Positions 1 through 11,606 of a stretch of 64,000 nucleotides of DNA are shown piece after piece. The position numbers and the translations under genes were made by a program. Below the pieces are notes generated by a model, which was not told where the DNA came from, made no database searches, and saw only the letters and a list, made by a program, of their open reading frames with translations. How positions within the stretch are numbered: the stretch's first letter is position 1; the number at the start of each line of letters is the position of its first letter. Source of the stretch: Stagonosporopsis chrysanthemi. Its lineage: Eukaryota > Ascomycota > Dothideomycetes > Pleosporales > Didymellaceae. The stretch spans positions 186,001-250,000 of the forward strand of contig JAFISE010000027.1 of NCBI GenBank assembly GCA_022560025.1, given 5' to 3'.

Positions 1-1
1 T

Positions 2-289
2 CGCGTCATACTGGTTCGTTTCTTCCCCAAGATCATGGGAACAACGAAAGGATCTAGTCAAGCATATCACGCCAGGTACGGATACGGGAACGGAAGCCGT
101 GGCTTAGGCAACACAGTAGGGAGCAAGGTTGGACAGATGAGTGGCAGAGGTGTGAATGAGATCACATATACGAAAACTTTTGAGGTGCAACATGCGGACA
201 ATGATGAGGTGGAATTGATGCAGGTGGATGAATTTGGAAAACAAAGTCCGAAATCAAGAAGCAGCAATACTAGCGTAGTCAGTTTGTAG
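2..289 (+). CDS. C-terminal end of a SAT4/rhodopsin-like integral membrane protein (5' partial)
   Basis: The reading frame is open from base 2 of the window, so this is the last exon of a gene that begins outside; the ATG at 35 is internal. About 95 codons are present, ending in TAG. The segment is hydrophilic and has no membrane helix: it starts with RVILVRFFPK, followed by a Gly/Tyr/Ser-rich stretch and the tail TYTKTFEVQHADNDEVEL. That tail resembles the cytosolic C-terminus of the fungal SAT4 (PTH11-like, 'rhodopsin domain') family, whose seven helices would lie upstream. Function in that family is mostly unknown. A complete gene of the same family lies at 6176-7430. The next gene converges on it from the minus strand. 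The call rests on tail similarity alone. Confidence 0.6.
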   Translation, partial: RVILVRFFPKIMGTTKGSSQAYHARYGYGNGSRGLGNTVGSKVGQMSGRGVNEITYTKTFEVQHADNDEVELMQVDEFGKQSPKSRSSNTSVVSL

Positions 290-428
290 GGCTCAAGAAC
301 CCTGCTGTTTCCTGTTCCATCAGTTTCCGTTCTATCCGACCATCTCGATTTCAAAAAATGCGTACATCAATGATCGCGAACAAAACAGATTCCTGATCTC
401 CGAGCCATCACGCCTCTTATCGGTATGC

Positions 429-2176
429 CTAAGCATCCTGCTTAGGATTCTGAATTTCGCGGCTAGCATGTACATCTCGCCTAGCATCTTCCACGATCTG
501 ACACTTGTAGTCAGGGAACTTGCGAGCCGAGACCTTGGCCTCAAAGATTTCATCGAGCTCTTCGAGTGAGCGACCTTTGGGTTCTGGAATGCAGAAGAAG
601 AAAAAGACAACACAGAGGAAGTTTGAACCAGCCCAGATGTAGGTATATTTTGGCCCCTAAAATGTCGTGTCAGATCGTAGCCATTCATATTAGGTGCGCA
701 CTTACCCAGTTCAGATCCCCAGGGTTGATGAAGTAAGGAGAGCAGAAGCCAACTAGCCAAGCAAGAAAGTAGCCTAAAGCATTGCCACTTCCAACTGTCC
801 AAGCACGCAATCGTGAGCTCACAAGCTCGTTGGCCAGAGGAAAGGCGGCGACACCGACGCATGCGTCGTAGAAAAACATAAACAGTGCCGTAAAAGCAAC
901 GAGCACATTGCCGGTTGCGATCGAGTTTGGGCTTACACTTGCAGCAATACCGCAAGCAAGTTCGCAAAACCCACAAGTCAAAGCACCGAAGATGATGAGG
1001 GAACGCCGACCGACCCATCGCTTCATGGCATAGATGCCGCAGTGTACTCCAATCCAACCAATGCAAGCGTTCATGATGGAGTACTCGAACGCCTTGGTAA
1101 TGCCAGCGACACTGAAGAAGTATGTCTGGTATCCGATAAAAAACCACACACCAGATGCTGTCTGAGCAGCCATCATGCTGTAAGAGAGTAGTGTGCGTCG
1201 AAGATCATTGCCACGGAACATGTCCATGAACATCGTCGATTTGGCGAGGCGCCTTTCTTCTTCCACGCCACGAACCATTTCAGACCACTCGAGTTCGAAC
1301 TCTTCTCCGTGATCTTGTCGTAGCCTCATCAAGGACTCACGAGCTTCTTGATTTTGATTGCGGTGCAGCAACCAGCCTAGAGGATGTCAATCGAGTTTCT
1401 ATCTACTGATAGCCGGATAGCAGCACTTACGAGGTGACTCAGGAACAAAGAAAAGTCCGATAGCGAGAAAAACTGGAACAATGTATAGACATGCGAGCGG
1501 AATACGGTAGCTTCGTTTGTCCATGTAGTCCTTGGTGTAGTTGTCGATTACCGAGCCTATGATTGACCCAAAGTTGACGTAGTATGCGAAGAGTCCAACG
1601 AGAACACTATGGATCATATCAATACTGAGCACAGATTGGTTGTACCAAGTTTACGCACCCTCGGAGATGAGCAGGGGCTGCTTCAGTTGCATACACAGTC
1701 GAAAATGTGGTGAAGTATCCATTGGCAAGACCTAGAATAAGACGTCCAACGTAAAGTGCACTGGCAGAGGTTGATCCAAGCTGTACTGCTACCGCGATGG
1801 CATTCAAGAAACATGCGACCCACAGTCCGGTCTTTCGTCCAAAGTGCGTCGCGAATAGACCAGCCGAGATAGCGGATACAAAGCTACCAAGGCTCATCAA
1901 CGAAGTCATGAGCTGTTGAACCGTCGACTGAGAGTATCGTGAGTTGGCGACTCGCATGCAGCATGCAGCATAAACCCCACTTACATCAATACCGTATCCG
2001 AATGGGCTGGTGGGGTCTTCGAATCCGAACACCATCAAGAAGCCTGGCATGGCTTGCAGTCCACCCACGGCGGCCGTGTCAATGCCATACTGCATGTTGG
2101 CAATTGAAACAATGGCACACATCGCAAGGCATTTTCGATTCGCCCAGAGGGAGGTCTCCCCGAGCGCAACCATCAT
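429..2176 (-). CDS. MFS sugar transporter (hexose/maltose permease type)
   Basis: A 12-helix sugar porter of the major facilitator superfamily, expected in the plasma membrane. Five exons read 2176-1985, 1927-1659, 1606-1431, 1376-706 and 656-429, giving 511 residues, usual for the family. Diagnostic motifs are the N-terminal WANRKCLAMC, GYGID followed by the helix-1/2 loop, the GRKTGLW loop, LRG followed by the helix-5 start, PESPRWLL (restored exactly by splicing the third intron) and the C-terminal signature PEPKGRSLEELDEIFEAK. The ATG at 2176 was chosen because the family's WANRK segment starts a few residues later; an ATG at 2173 also fits. It lies downstream of, and parallel to, the P450 gene. 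Substrate cannot be told from sequence. Confidence 0.88.
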
Positions 2177-2730
2177 GTGATGATACAGCAAAAAAGATAC
2201 TGCAAACGATGGAACAACGACAAATCCAAACTTGAGATACAATGGGTAATAGAGGAAAGGGAAGATGAACGAGCTTCAAGCAGCAGAGGCCTCAACAACG
2301 TGGAGTGCAAGTGCCGAGACCGAGAAACAACCATCCAAACTGTGCCGCAGACTAGCATGCATGATATCCCAGCTAGGCTGGTAGGATTTGACCGACGTCC
2401 GTAGGATCACTAAGAACGCAGTAGTGACTTACGGCGGTGTACGTAAAGTGTGTTTGGAGCTTATATAGATGGGGTTTGCTCCGAGCAAGCTGGCTAGTAC
2501 ACACATATTAGTCGCTAATGCACCGTGCATCTAAAGCACATAACTGTCGCTTACCAGTTCTGGGAGTGATGTGCAGCAGCCCGTGCTGCACATATCTAGG
2601 ATTATACTTGGCGTGCATTATCGCATTATTCTCGAAGACTAGATCAGGTCCAATCTCATGGTGTACTGTTTGAGATCACGAGAACTGTTTATTGAATGAG
2701 CAGTGTCTTGCATCGCGCTCGTACTCAAAT
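2177..2730. other. Intergenic region upstream of the MFS transporter gene
   Basis: It lies between the 3' end of the P450 gene and the start of the transporter gene, both on the minus strand, so it must hold the P450 terminator and the transporter promoter. Small overlapping reading frames near 2177-2404 have no recognisable family. No repeat or RNA gene was seen. Confidence 0.5.
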
Positions 2731-4644
2731 CTAATTGTAGTACGTGCTGAATCTGAACTTGGTACCTCCATCGTATTTGCTAAGGTCCTCGCGAGCCTTC
2801 TTTGCTTCTCGAAGCACTGTTTCCCTGATCTCTGAGCTACGCGGTACAAATGCGACTTTGAAAGGATTTGGTCGCCAATTCGATCCGTTGCTGTTAATCA
2901 TGAGCCAATTTCCCCAAGTCCCCCGGCGTAGGCTTACGAGTAATCAAATATATCGACTGGTACTGCTTGCCCAGTTGCTGCATCTGTAGCAGGCTCAACC
3001 TTGAATGCCCATATCAACCGGCAAACACTAATAAACGTGCCCTGCTCTGCAAGATACTTTGTCATGTCAGCATACCAATCCGCCAACCATCAGGCGCAAG
3101 ACTTACCTGGCCAGCGCATGACCTTCGTCCCCAACCAAATGTCATGTAACCTTTCTCGCCTGGGAATGGGCGAGCATCTGGAGTCTGCAGGTAACGTAAA
3201 GGGTTGAAACGATCCGGCTCAGGAAAATCGCGTTCGTTATGGTGGATGGCCCACACATTTCCTTGAACCCAACATCCTTGAGGAATCAAGTACCCATTCC
3301 AGAAGTCATCCTGGGTGGGTGCATGCGGCATACCACCCACAATAGCGACCGAACGCCAGCGTAGTACTTCTTTGACGAAAGCACGTATGTACGGGAGGTC
3401 ATCGTTTGCACTAGGACTACGCTTGGAGCCTACAACGCGATCGAGTTCTTCCCACGCCGGCAACAAAGTGTCAGGGAAAGCGCGCATGGCAAGTACTGCA
3501 GTGATTAGAGTGCTTGCAGACGTGTCAGCGCCGGCTCCCAGAAGATTTGCAGCCATACCAGACAGCTCGTGAGGATGCAGATTATACTTGGGCGCTTCTC
3601 GAAAGAGCAGCTTTGAGTAGTTGTCTTGTTCGCGTTCGTTACCTTCTTGTGCAAGAGCGTAGAAAAAGTCCACATCGGTATGCTTTGGTGTCGCAGCTTG
3701 ACCTAGACCATGCTTCCATGGAGCCATCCAATTCGGAAATTTCGCAAGCCCTTGCCCTGTCAGCTATACAGTTTTCCAACCAAGTGAACAGACTCACAAG
3801 GAAAAGTTTCCATTAGACGAGGAAAATCCTTTGCAGGCACTGCCATCTCTGCAGCTCTATGCATGATAGCGATGACTTCGGTGATTAGCGGATCGTTGAC
3901 GTCCGTCATGCGTCTACCGAAACCTATGATTGACACCACACTTGTTGCATAGCGCTCAAAGTGAGCAACGTAATCATCCGGCGAAGTCAAGAGATCACAA
4001 GTGGTAACTTTACTCTCGTTGTCTTGCAGGTCTCTGTATCGTTGCACCTTGCCGATGTCAGTACTGGGATCTCGGGTCAAGTTATGATCAAGCACCTTTT
4101 GTATGCCAACGCCTAGGTGAGTCAGCTTTCGGTGGTCCCGAAACCTTTCTCGCTGTTGTTTTGTGACTGTGTACATGTTCAACATGTTCCACTGGCCTGC
4201 ACCCAGTTCTGCAAAAATGAGCATCCTTGGACGAGAGCAGTAGATGCCCGCTCGCTTGACCAAGATTTCGTGGGCAGCCCAGGCATCGTTAATCCAAACG
4301 GTAGGATTTCTCAATCATCTCTCAGTACACGTAGCAGAAGTAGTTGTGAGAGATTTACCTTCCGATCCAGAATGTTATGACAGGAGAATCATGCTGCCTC
4401 GACAGCTGTTCCATCAGATACCATGGCTTTGCCTCAGGTAGACTGAGTGTGTTTCCAATGATTGGCCAAGGTAGTGGACCAGGTGGCTTAAATTGTGTTC
4501 ATCAGCAAAGACACTCATTTGAGCACAAGTTGCGACTGATCTTACCATCTTCTGCCTCTTGTGCAACATACGTGCATAGTCAATCGCAACCAGCAGAATC
4601 GCCGCTACAAGCGTGTAGATGAGCCAAACCAGGACACTAGACAT
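2731..4644 (-). CDS. Cytochrome P450 monooxygenase (microsomal class II)
   Basis: A haem-thiolate monooxygenase anchored in the endoplasmic reticulum by an N-terminal helix (MSSVLVWLIYTLVAAILLVAI). The PPGPLPWPIIG hinge follows after an intron. The I-helix oxygen-binding motif GAGADTS, the K-helix EVLR (ExxR), PDRFNPLRY and the haem loop FGWGRRSCAG with its cysteine ligand are all present, so the enzyme should be active. There are several short introns; one follows CAGQ immediately (next exon YLAEQGTF) and another joins FDYS to NGSNW near the end. The protein ends FSTYYN-stop at 2731. It resembles the O-methylsterigmatocystin-oxidoreductase-like fungal P450s, but no synthase gene lies beside it, so a secondary-metabolite role is not supported locally. 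Confidence 0.88.
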
Positions 4645-6175
4645 GTCGAAGGTATGATCTGATGAACTCCGTGTCTTCTCAGTTTCACAGCATACACAAC
4701 GTGTGTCCAAATGTTACAAGCGTGGTGGCTGACAGTGTCTGATTACTAGTCGTCGCAGCATGATTGGCAAAATCGCTTCACTTGTTCGGACTTGAACCTG
4801 CACTGTGGAATTGACTACTTGCACAAAGCGTTGTAATGCAAGGTGCCCTGTCGAGCAATTCGAGCACGCCTGTACCACTCTGCAGGTGTCCATCTCAAGG
4901 CCCACATATTGCACCAATAGGTGTAGGTTGCTCAGCAGATGCACAGTCGTCGATGCGAGGTTGCTGCAACAGACGTGTGATGTTGAGGCGCTGATTGGGG
5001 TGGGACGTCTCGCTAATTGGTCATTTAGACAGCCCACGCTAGCCTCCCTCGGTTGGACGGCAGTCAGGCGTCCAATACATGAACAACATCGGAACATCCT
5101 ATCGGGCCATCCCAATCCTTTGCTCCACGGTTTCACTTCGGATTCTCTGAATCCTACGGCCCCTGGACCGAGACGCGGGAAAATCCACCAACGGAAGGGT
5201 CCGACGCGTGTGTCTGCACCATGAGAGTACAAGGGGAGTCCATGAATGAATGAGGATACGAGTGTCGGTGTCGATCCCATGAGAACCAATAGAATATGTT
5301 AAAAGTAGGTACTGATCACTGAGAAACCTCCGCAAATCTCGGTGTGGCAACTCGTATTCTCATTCATTCATGGGACCTCCTTGTATTAGTTGCGGGGCCA
5401 CACTCCATCGCTATAAGGGCATTATCTGACTGCAGGATTGCGAGAACCCAGGGTCAAATACTTGCCTACAGAGGAGGATATTGACCAATAGTCATGCTGT
5501 ACATTGGTGTGTACTCATCTCCCAGAGATCATTGCAGAAGGCACACCTTCTTTTGAACACAGGGGTTTGGACGATCTAGACCACCTCGCAAGAGTTTGCT
5601 TCCAGGTCCATGTTGACGCTGATACCGATCCAGCTCTACCGGCAGCGAGGCAGCGGAGGCTGTTCATGAGCCCTGCAACAATTTGCAGCAAGCGACAATG
5701 GCCACTAGAAAGCTGACCCGCAGCTCGGAGAATCCGCCGGCGATTTAATAGCTACTGCATTGTTTGATTCGCGTACGTCAAACTGAGCAATGTCAGGTTA
5801 TTTCAGCTTGACCCGGCTCTTCGTGTGCACCAACTTGCCATGTCAAGCCGGGATCTTTTTTGATGTGGCGCGGTCCTGGACGATTGGAGAATCACCGGTG
5901 CCCAAGCTACCGGATTGCGGCATCAAACACGAGCCTCAGAGGAGAGCATTAATTCCTTCTGTTTCTTCGGAGGCAGAGTTTGTGTCTCAGCACCGAGTTC
6001 CGGGCGAATTGGTCCTTGCAACAATCCTGGGGCTGCCAGAATGATAGCTGCAATCTTCTCTACATGAAGTGACGACTTATCGCACTCAACGATCGTCGGT
6101 CGTCTCGTTCACTTTGTTCCCGGCTTCAGAGAAGCATTGCTCCCGGATTCTTTAGTGCTTGTGTGGTGGCCTACC
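4645..6175. other. Divergent intergenic region between the P450 and SAT4-type genes
   Basis: These 1.5 kb separate two divergent genes. The only structured feature I see is the inverted-repeat element at 5228-5385. The reading frames here, for example 4805-5224 on the plus strand, are Cys/Arg-rich with no family resemblance and look spurious. Confidence 0.5.
5228..5385. repeat. MITE-like element with 36-bp terminal inverted repeats
   Basis: The left arm at 5228-5263 begins TACAAGG and ends ACGAGT. The right arm at 5350-5385 is its reverse complement with only a few mismatches, and both contain CATGAATGAATGAG. The arms enclose 86 bp with no coding capacity. The outermost bases are TA on each side of CAAGG...CCTTG, which fits a TA target-site duplication as made by Tc1/mariner-type transposases. 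I infer a non-autonomous element of about 154 bp. No second copy was noticed in the window. Confidence 0.65.
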
Positions 6176-7430
6176 ATGTCCGATAGTAATGGTCCCAAGA
6201 TCATCGTGACGCTGTGGATTCTGACCATTCTGCCGTTGATATTTATGGTTCTTCGCTTCTACTGCAAGGTGCGATACTCGAAACTTTTTGGATGGGATGA
6301 TACGCTACTCGTCATTGCCTGGGTAAGAATTCTTCTTTCCAACTTTCTGAGTGCTAGCTGAGACTTTACAGATTCTTTCTCTATTATACACGGTCTTTTC
6401 GCAGCTTTCGGTGGATTATGGCATCGGCAAGCATATTAACGAGATCGAGGACAAGACTTTGCTACCCCGAGGAATCCTGCTCATGTACATCAGCGAGACA
6501 TTTGGCCTTCTCTCTGTACCTCTGAGCAAAGCATCCTTCTGCGTCACACTCCTGCGTCTTACAGTCATCACGTGGCAGAGGCAACTATTATGGTTCATCT
6601 TGATCACTGTTCAGCTTGCCTTCTACGCTGCAGCCATTATGACGTTGGTACAGTGCGATCCGCCAGCAAAGCTTTGGGACATGTCGCTTCCAGGAAAGTG
6701 CTGGGACAACCGGATCGTAATCTACTTTTGCGTATTCGTTGGTGGTTAGTGATTAATCTCACGACTAAAAACTCCTCTGGATATTGACATATCACAGTCT
6801 ATTCTGCGCTTATGGATTTTCTTTTGGCAATTTGTCCGTGGCTCATCATCCACAAGTTGCAGATGAGACGACGCGAGAAAACGAGCATCATCGTAGCAAT
6901 GAGTCTCGGATGCCTGTAAGTTAACTTCCACGTAATGCGCCGCACACTCCAACTAAGAACGAAACAGAGCTGGTGTTGCCTGCGCAGTCAAAACCGCATA
7001 CTTACCATTGATCGGTACCTGGGCCGACTTCACATATAACATCGCCGATGTCCTCATTTGGGCCATGACCGAGTCCGCCATCACCATTATCGCCGCCTCC
7101 GTCCCCTTCTTGCGTCTCATGATGCAAGACATCGCTAGTCGTGGCAGTAGTCGAGGCCGTAGTTATGGCAAAACAAACTCGTATCGATTGGCAGATGTTC
7201 AGAGCACAGGTCGCAAGACAGGTACAGGCAACAAAACTGAGATCAGAGCGCATACAGATATCTACCACAAGGACAAGACGCATATCAGAAGCGACGATGA
7301 AAGCGACAGGAGTATCCTCGGAGAGGCAAAGGACAACAGTAACATCACCCAAGTTCGCGAGGTCACAGTAGCGTATAGCGAGAGCGGCGACGATGCTAGT
7401 CACGATGATCGTATACGGAAGTTACCATAA
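6176..7430 (+). CDS. SAT4/rhodopsin-like integral membrane protein
   Basis: A multi-pass plasma-membrane protein of the fungal SAT4 (PTH11-like) family; biochemical role unknown. The first exon is 6176-6322 and starts MSDSNGPK. Three further exons start with ILSLLYTVFS, VYSALMDFLLA and AGVACAVKTAYL. Family landmarks include FYCKVRYSKLFGWDDTLLV, the YGIGKH loop, the conserved Cys segment QCDPPAKLWD, ADFTYNIADVLIWAMTES and a final PFLRLMM. About seven helices are followed by a long polar tail rich in Ser, Arg, Thr and Asp. The ATG at 6176 is preferred over the one at 6137 because homologues begin just before the first helix. It is divergent from the P450 gene. Confidence 0.85.
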
Positions 7431-7499
7431 GATATGACAATCCAATGGATCAGAAGAATATATGAGTGTACTGCTGCATCCGTACCAAGGTGAAGACGA

Positions 7500-8279
7500 C
7501 TATCGCCTGAATTTCAGAGCCACCTTTTGACCGTGGACATGGCGACCAAGCTCATGCCGCAACTGAGCAAATATATCGGCCGCCCGCCACGGCATGAGCC
7601 CAATTTGAGCCTGGTGAATAGAATCATAAATCCCGCTGTTTTCAAGCACAACCTTCTTCAACGCACCAGAGTTCGCCAGGCGACATAGAACCTCGTACGT
7701 CGAATCCGTAGGAACGCACGTCCGGAGTCGGATGACCAGGACCTGGATCGAAAGCGCAGCTTCGCCAATGCAATCCACGAAGCTACGCAATTGATCGTAG
7801 TAGATTAGAATGCCGTTGCACCCAAATGCAATTCCCGCGGTCTCGCGATGGATCTGCACGCTCACTTGCGGCAGCGCGCAGATGACGCTTGGCAGCGCAC
7901 GCCCGGCCTCAGTCAGTCCGTGCCAGTGGATGAACGCCGAGTGCCGCTGGACATTGATGAAGATCTAATTGCCGCCAAGCGCGTACGCGTAGATCTTGTT
8001 GCGAATCTCGCCAGGCAGGCGGAGGAAGCTCGAGTGGCGTTGGTTCCAGTCCGTGCTGAGACGTGGTCAGTGACTGTTACCAGTGGTGCAAGGGGTGACG
8101 GACAGTAGTTTTCTGAACACCTCGTCTTGCTTTTAGTATTGTCGGCGGAAATCGTCTCGGGTCTCATTGATGGCGCTGTTGAGGGGATGTGTTAGCATGC
8201 GACTTTGAACTAGCATCGAGATTGCGATGAGCAGATTGCGCCCGGTGAACACTTACAGTAGCTCTTGGGACGCGTTCAT
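7500..8279 (-). pseudogene. 2EXR/F-box-like domain gene inactivated by three nonsense codons
   Basis: On the minus strand the start MNASQELL is followed by an intron (gtaagtg...caacag), and the same frame then runs to the stop at 7500. It encodes the fungal 2EXR/F-box-like hallmark FLRLPGEIRNKIYAYALGG, then IFINVQRHSAF and SVQIHRETAGIAF, ending in KVALKFRR. Three in-frame stops interrupt it: TAA at 8133-8135, TGA at 8067-8069 and TAG at 7965-7967. No plausible intron removes them. Each is one C-to-T change from a Gln or Arg codon. The protein after each stop stays family-like, so the decay is recent. Intact relatives are small proteins of unknown function. Confidence 0.7.
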
Positions 8280-8469
8280 GTTGGATGCGAGGTACCACAA
8301 GTCCTGATCGAGACCAGAAGTCTGCGTTGAAAAGCGGCCGAAGGAAAGAGTGAGAAAAGTTCGATTGCGTGTGAAGGCAATTTAAGCAATGTAGTAAGTG
8401 AAAGAGTGTTTGTTTACGTCACACCAGTTTGCGCACACCGATAAACAAACAAAAGGATGGATCAATTAC

Positions 8470-9032
8470 TTAGTGACTTTGCACCGAATCAATGCTAACT
8501 TCATCTTGCACGTCCGGCATCTCAACGACCAGCTCACGTATCAGGCGCACTGCGTCTGGGCCGACGAGGGCGAGGAAGGGACATAGATTGCGCAGCGGGA
8601 GTCGGAAACTGTTCAGCTTGTAGACGAGTAGTGTGGTCTCCTCTCGCAGCTGGCGATTTGCATTCGAGAGACTGCGGATTGCTTTGTACTGACCTTGTTG
8701 CGGGCGCCAGAACAGGGCGGAGCCGGAAGGTGTTCATTCGACGCGGATCTGGATGTCCTTGTAGCAGACAGCATACTCGTAGATGATATTGCGGATCTCA
8801 GCTGGAAGATTCAGAAGGCGTGACGATTGCTGGTCAGATGCAACACTGCGTGGACGTTAGCATTCACCAGGACGGTTGTGTGGAGGAATGCTTACGTCGA
8901 CTTGCTCTTTGCTTCAGAGTTCGCGTTGTTCTGGATGTTGATCTTGTGATTCCCCTTCTGGATCGCGTTGTGAGCGGCTCCCAAGGGCTTCTGATTCTCT
9001 CTTTACTGCGTCAGCGCTGATGTAACGGGCAT
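8470..9032 (-). pseudogene. Second 2EXR/F-box-like gene with two nonsense codons
   Basis: The frame starts MPVTSALTQ and hits TAA at 9003-9005, then continues to an intron donor after EAKSKST. The next exon carries the family motif LLNLPAEIRNIIYEYAV and reaches TGA at 8734-8736 after IQIRVE. It then continues through NRQLREETTLLVYKLNSF to a terminal TAA at 8470. Both premature stops are one C-to-T change from Gln (CAA) and Arg (CGA). A weak 54-bp intron (gtcgaa...gtcag) could remove the TGA, but its donor is poor and the TAA would remain. It is parallel to and 190 bp from the other broken gene of the same type, though their sequences are not close. Confidence 0.65.
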
Positions 9033-10775
9033 CCTACGTGGGACTGTGGGGAGGCGAACTTCCATGCACTAGCTGTGGCCACCGTGCTGAGTTGTGTGCA
9101 GATGGTTGTGCGTGATCGTAGCATTGAAAGGAAAAGTGGTGTATTGTTAAGGAGGCAAGGCATCGAATCAATCACGTGAAACGACACTCACTAAGAGTAA
9201 ACGGAGTATCCCAAGTGGAGAACTGTTGCCTGGTGGCAGGTGCGTGCCGTGACGGGTAGTTAAGCGCCTTCACTTGAGTATAACCCCAAATTCGCACTGC
9301 ATGTGAGGAAGAGAATTTACAATACAGCCATCAGCATCTCCACAACGTTTGAAGCTCCTTTTAAGATACATTTGGCACGTGAAGATCTCTGGGTGGATGT
9401 TAGCCTTAGCTGTACCCCATTGCTTTCTAAGACCTTTGTATATCTATCATTCGGCAAAGACGTGTATGGTGTCCATCCGTTTGACAACCGGCTTGGCTTG
9501 TACAGTGGAAAACGTCACTGTGCACACACGCCTTACAGGTTCGCCAAATATGTACAGGCGCAACAATCCGCGGTGAATTGGAGGCACTAGATTTATATCC
9601 TCCCTAAGACACGAATGGTCTTTCCTTTGGGCTCCGCAAGTGATATTCGGATGACATAATATCTCCATTGACACCGCTATGTGACATTTCAGCTTTGCCA
9701 TAGATGTTGCAATCTTTGTGGTGCTCTGAGTGTGGTATTTGCGACAGAAGTCAGCCAGCCTTTCAAGCTTGACAGAGTTCGGGGACAGCATTCCAATCTG
9801 GATAGAGCTCTGGCAGCATCTTGACCCCAACAGAGTTCAGACAGCACATCACCACTACATACAGTACAGACAGCATTTAAGACTAATAACGGCTGCAACA
9901 CAATAAAAGATTCAAGACACGCCACTGTTATCATCTGCCAGATTAGAACACGACTTGAGATTGGGATTTGACACGACTTCGACTTCTTGAGATTTTTGAG
10001 GTTTAATCATCATGCCTCCAGTCGGATGCTACTACACCTTGAACACCCCCCTTTGGCGCAGGACGGTTCTAACAAATATAAAAGCAAAATGATTCGAGCA
10101 GTGGCTACGTCATCCCAGCCCACTCCTCCTCCCTTCACAACCCCTCCCTGATCCACCACTTGACCCGGCCTCCCAATTGACTCCACTTCTCCAGGGACTT
10201 CTGGGTTCCATCTCACACCACTGACGCCTACCATCTTCTTTCCAAGAAACCCCAGAAACTTCATTAGCAGGCCTTTTTCGTCAGTCTCTTCAACCTCTCG
10301 ATTGACCATTCAGTCCATGAGACGACAGGACCACCAGTCTACGAGATGATGACAAGACCAACTCACTGCAAGGACCTCAGCTTTTTGTTGCTGCCGCACT
10401 ACATCCTGTGTTGTTCATGTCCCATGTTCTGGAGACAAACAAAATTGAGGGTTTAACGGGGACGAGACACCGCAGTGTGCCGACTCGGCGCTCCTGCGTC
10501 CACTCGGTGGTCTTGCGGAGGGATTGTTGTACCTATACAAGGGCTGCTGCAGCGGCTGGTATGTAGTGCTATCGCGCCAGCTCGCTACAGTACACATACA
10601 CCAGGTCAAGATGTCCGCGGGGTGGGATGGGGGTGGGGCGGAGGGGAAACCTGGCGTCCTGCAGCTCAAAAGGGGGGGCGATCAACTTTTCGACCAAGAT
10701 GATAAGCTGTATGTAGATATGTGTATCATTCATTGCCCCAAACTAGATCGACACACAACCCCCCTCACACTCAGC
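9033..10775. other. Intergenic region without a recognisable gene
   Basis: I see no family match in any frame. A minus-strand frame at 10010-10309 (99 codons, Gly/Val-rich) is open, but its composition follows the local C-rich plus strand and it has no motif. The right end lies downstream of the Hva1-TUDOR gene. Confidence 0.45.
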
Positions 10776-11146
10776 TCACCCAAACCACACATCCTCAGGC
10801 TTCTTCACCGCCAACCCCGCCTCCGCCTCCGCCTCCCCCGCCCTCACCACAACCCTCGGATCCTCCCGACTCGCCTCCGCCTTCACCCCCTGCACCTCCC
10901 TCTCCGCATACAGCACCTCTTGCACGGCGCCGCTCGCGTAACCCTCCCCGCCCGCAAGCCGCCAGTGCACCCGCTGCCCCACGGCGGGGACTCTTGTCTT
11001 GTCGCCGCGCGGCAGCCCCGCGGGGTCGCGGTCCCTGTCCTGCAGCGCCGAGGCGGCGCTCTTCACTTTCTTGGGGTGCGAAGACCGGGCTTGGTTTGCG
11101 CCGCGGCCGCGCTTCATGCCGGCGGGGAGCGCGCCGTGGTCGCCCA

Positions 11147-11178
<32 letters not shown>

Positions 11179-11606
11179 TCTGCGGCATGGGAGCTGTGGG
11201 ACGCTGCGGAACCGCCGGGGGAGGAAGAAGCAGAAGAAGCAGAGGATTTGCGAGCCGCGGCGCGGAACTCGCGGAACGCGGATTTGTTCTGCTCGAGGTG
11301 CTCGGCGTCTTCCCAGTGCTGCGTGCAGTCTGTGGCAGCGGCGCGGTGGGTTTTCGAGACCGGGGTGGCGCCCGGTAGAGGGGGTTTGGTGCGCGAGGCG
11401 AGGGAGGCGGGTCCGGAGTGCTGCTGGCGCGTGGTGGGCATGCTTGCGGTGGACAGGGTGCGCGGGTGGATGTGGGAGGAGAGCTGGTGCAGTATGCGTG
11501 TGGGCGCGGGTGTCGTGCACAGGAGTGGTGGTGCTTGAGTGGATATGGGGAGGTGGGCGTGTAGACGTGTTTGGATCTGTCTGCGCAATGGATGGAAAGG
11601 TAACAT
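10776..11606 (-). CDS. Hypervirulence-associated (Hva1) TUDOR-domain protein
   Basis: An intronless gene of up to 276 codons. Its C-terminal 70 residues match the fungal Hva1_TUDOR domain: VGQRVHWRLAGGEGYASG, a variable hairpin, then VKAEASREDPRVVVR and LAVKKPEDV at the very end. The middle (HWEDAEHLEQNKSAFREFRAA) is conserved-looking and helical. Between them is a low-complexity Ser/Ala and Ala-Asp repeat segment plus a basic KRGRGANQARSS stretch. The function of the family is not established. The start is uncertain: the first ATG at 11606 gives an Arg/His/Pro-rich leader, while the ATG at 11444 (MPTTRQQHSG) has a purine at -3 and may be the true start. Confidence 0.72.
11149..11184. repeat. 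TCTGCG hexanucleotide repeat encoding an Ala-Asp tract
   Basis: Six tandem hexamers, one with a single substitution (TCTGCA), lie inside the Hva1-TUDOR gene. On the coding strand they read alternating Ala and Asp codons. Gain or loss of units would keep the frame, so length may vary between strains. Confidence 0.8.

Noticed and set aside
1625..1658. 34-bp intron in the sugar transporter
   Set aside because: Too short. Using the next acceptor gives a 52-bp intron and restores the family text LRGVLVGLFAYY.
10010..10309. 99-codon minus-strand frame as a gene
   Set aside because: Composition follows the C-rich plus strand, there is no family motif and no supporting splice structure.
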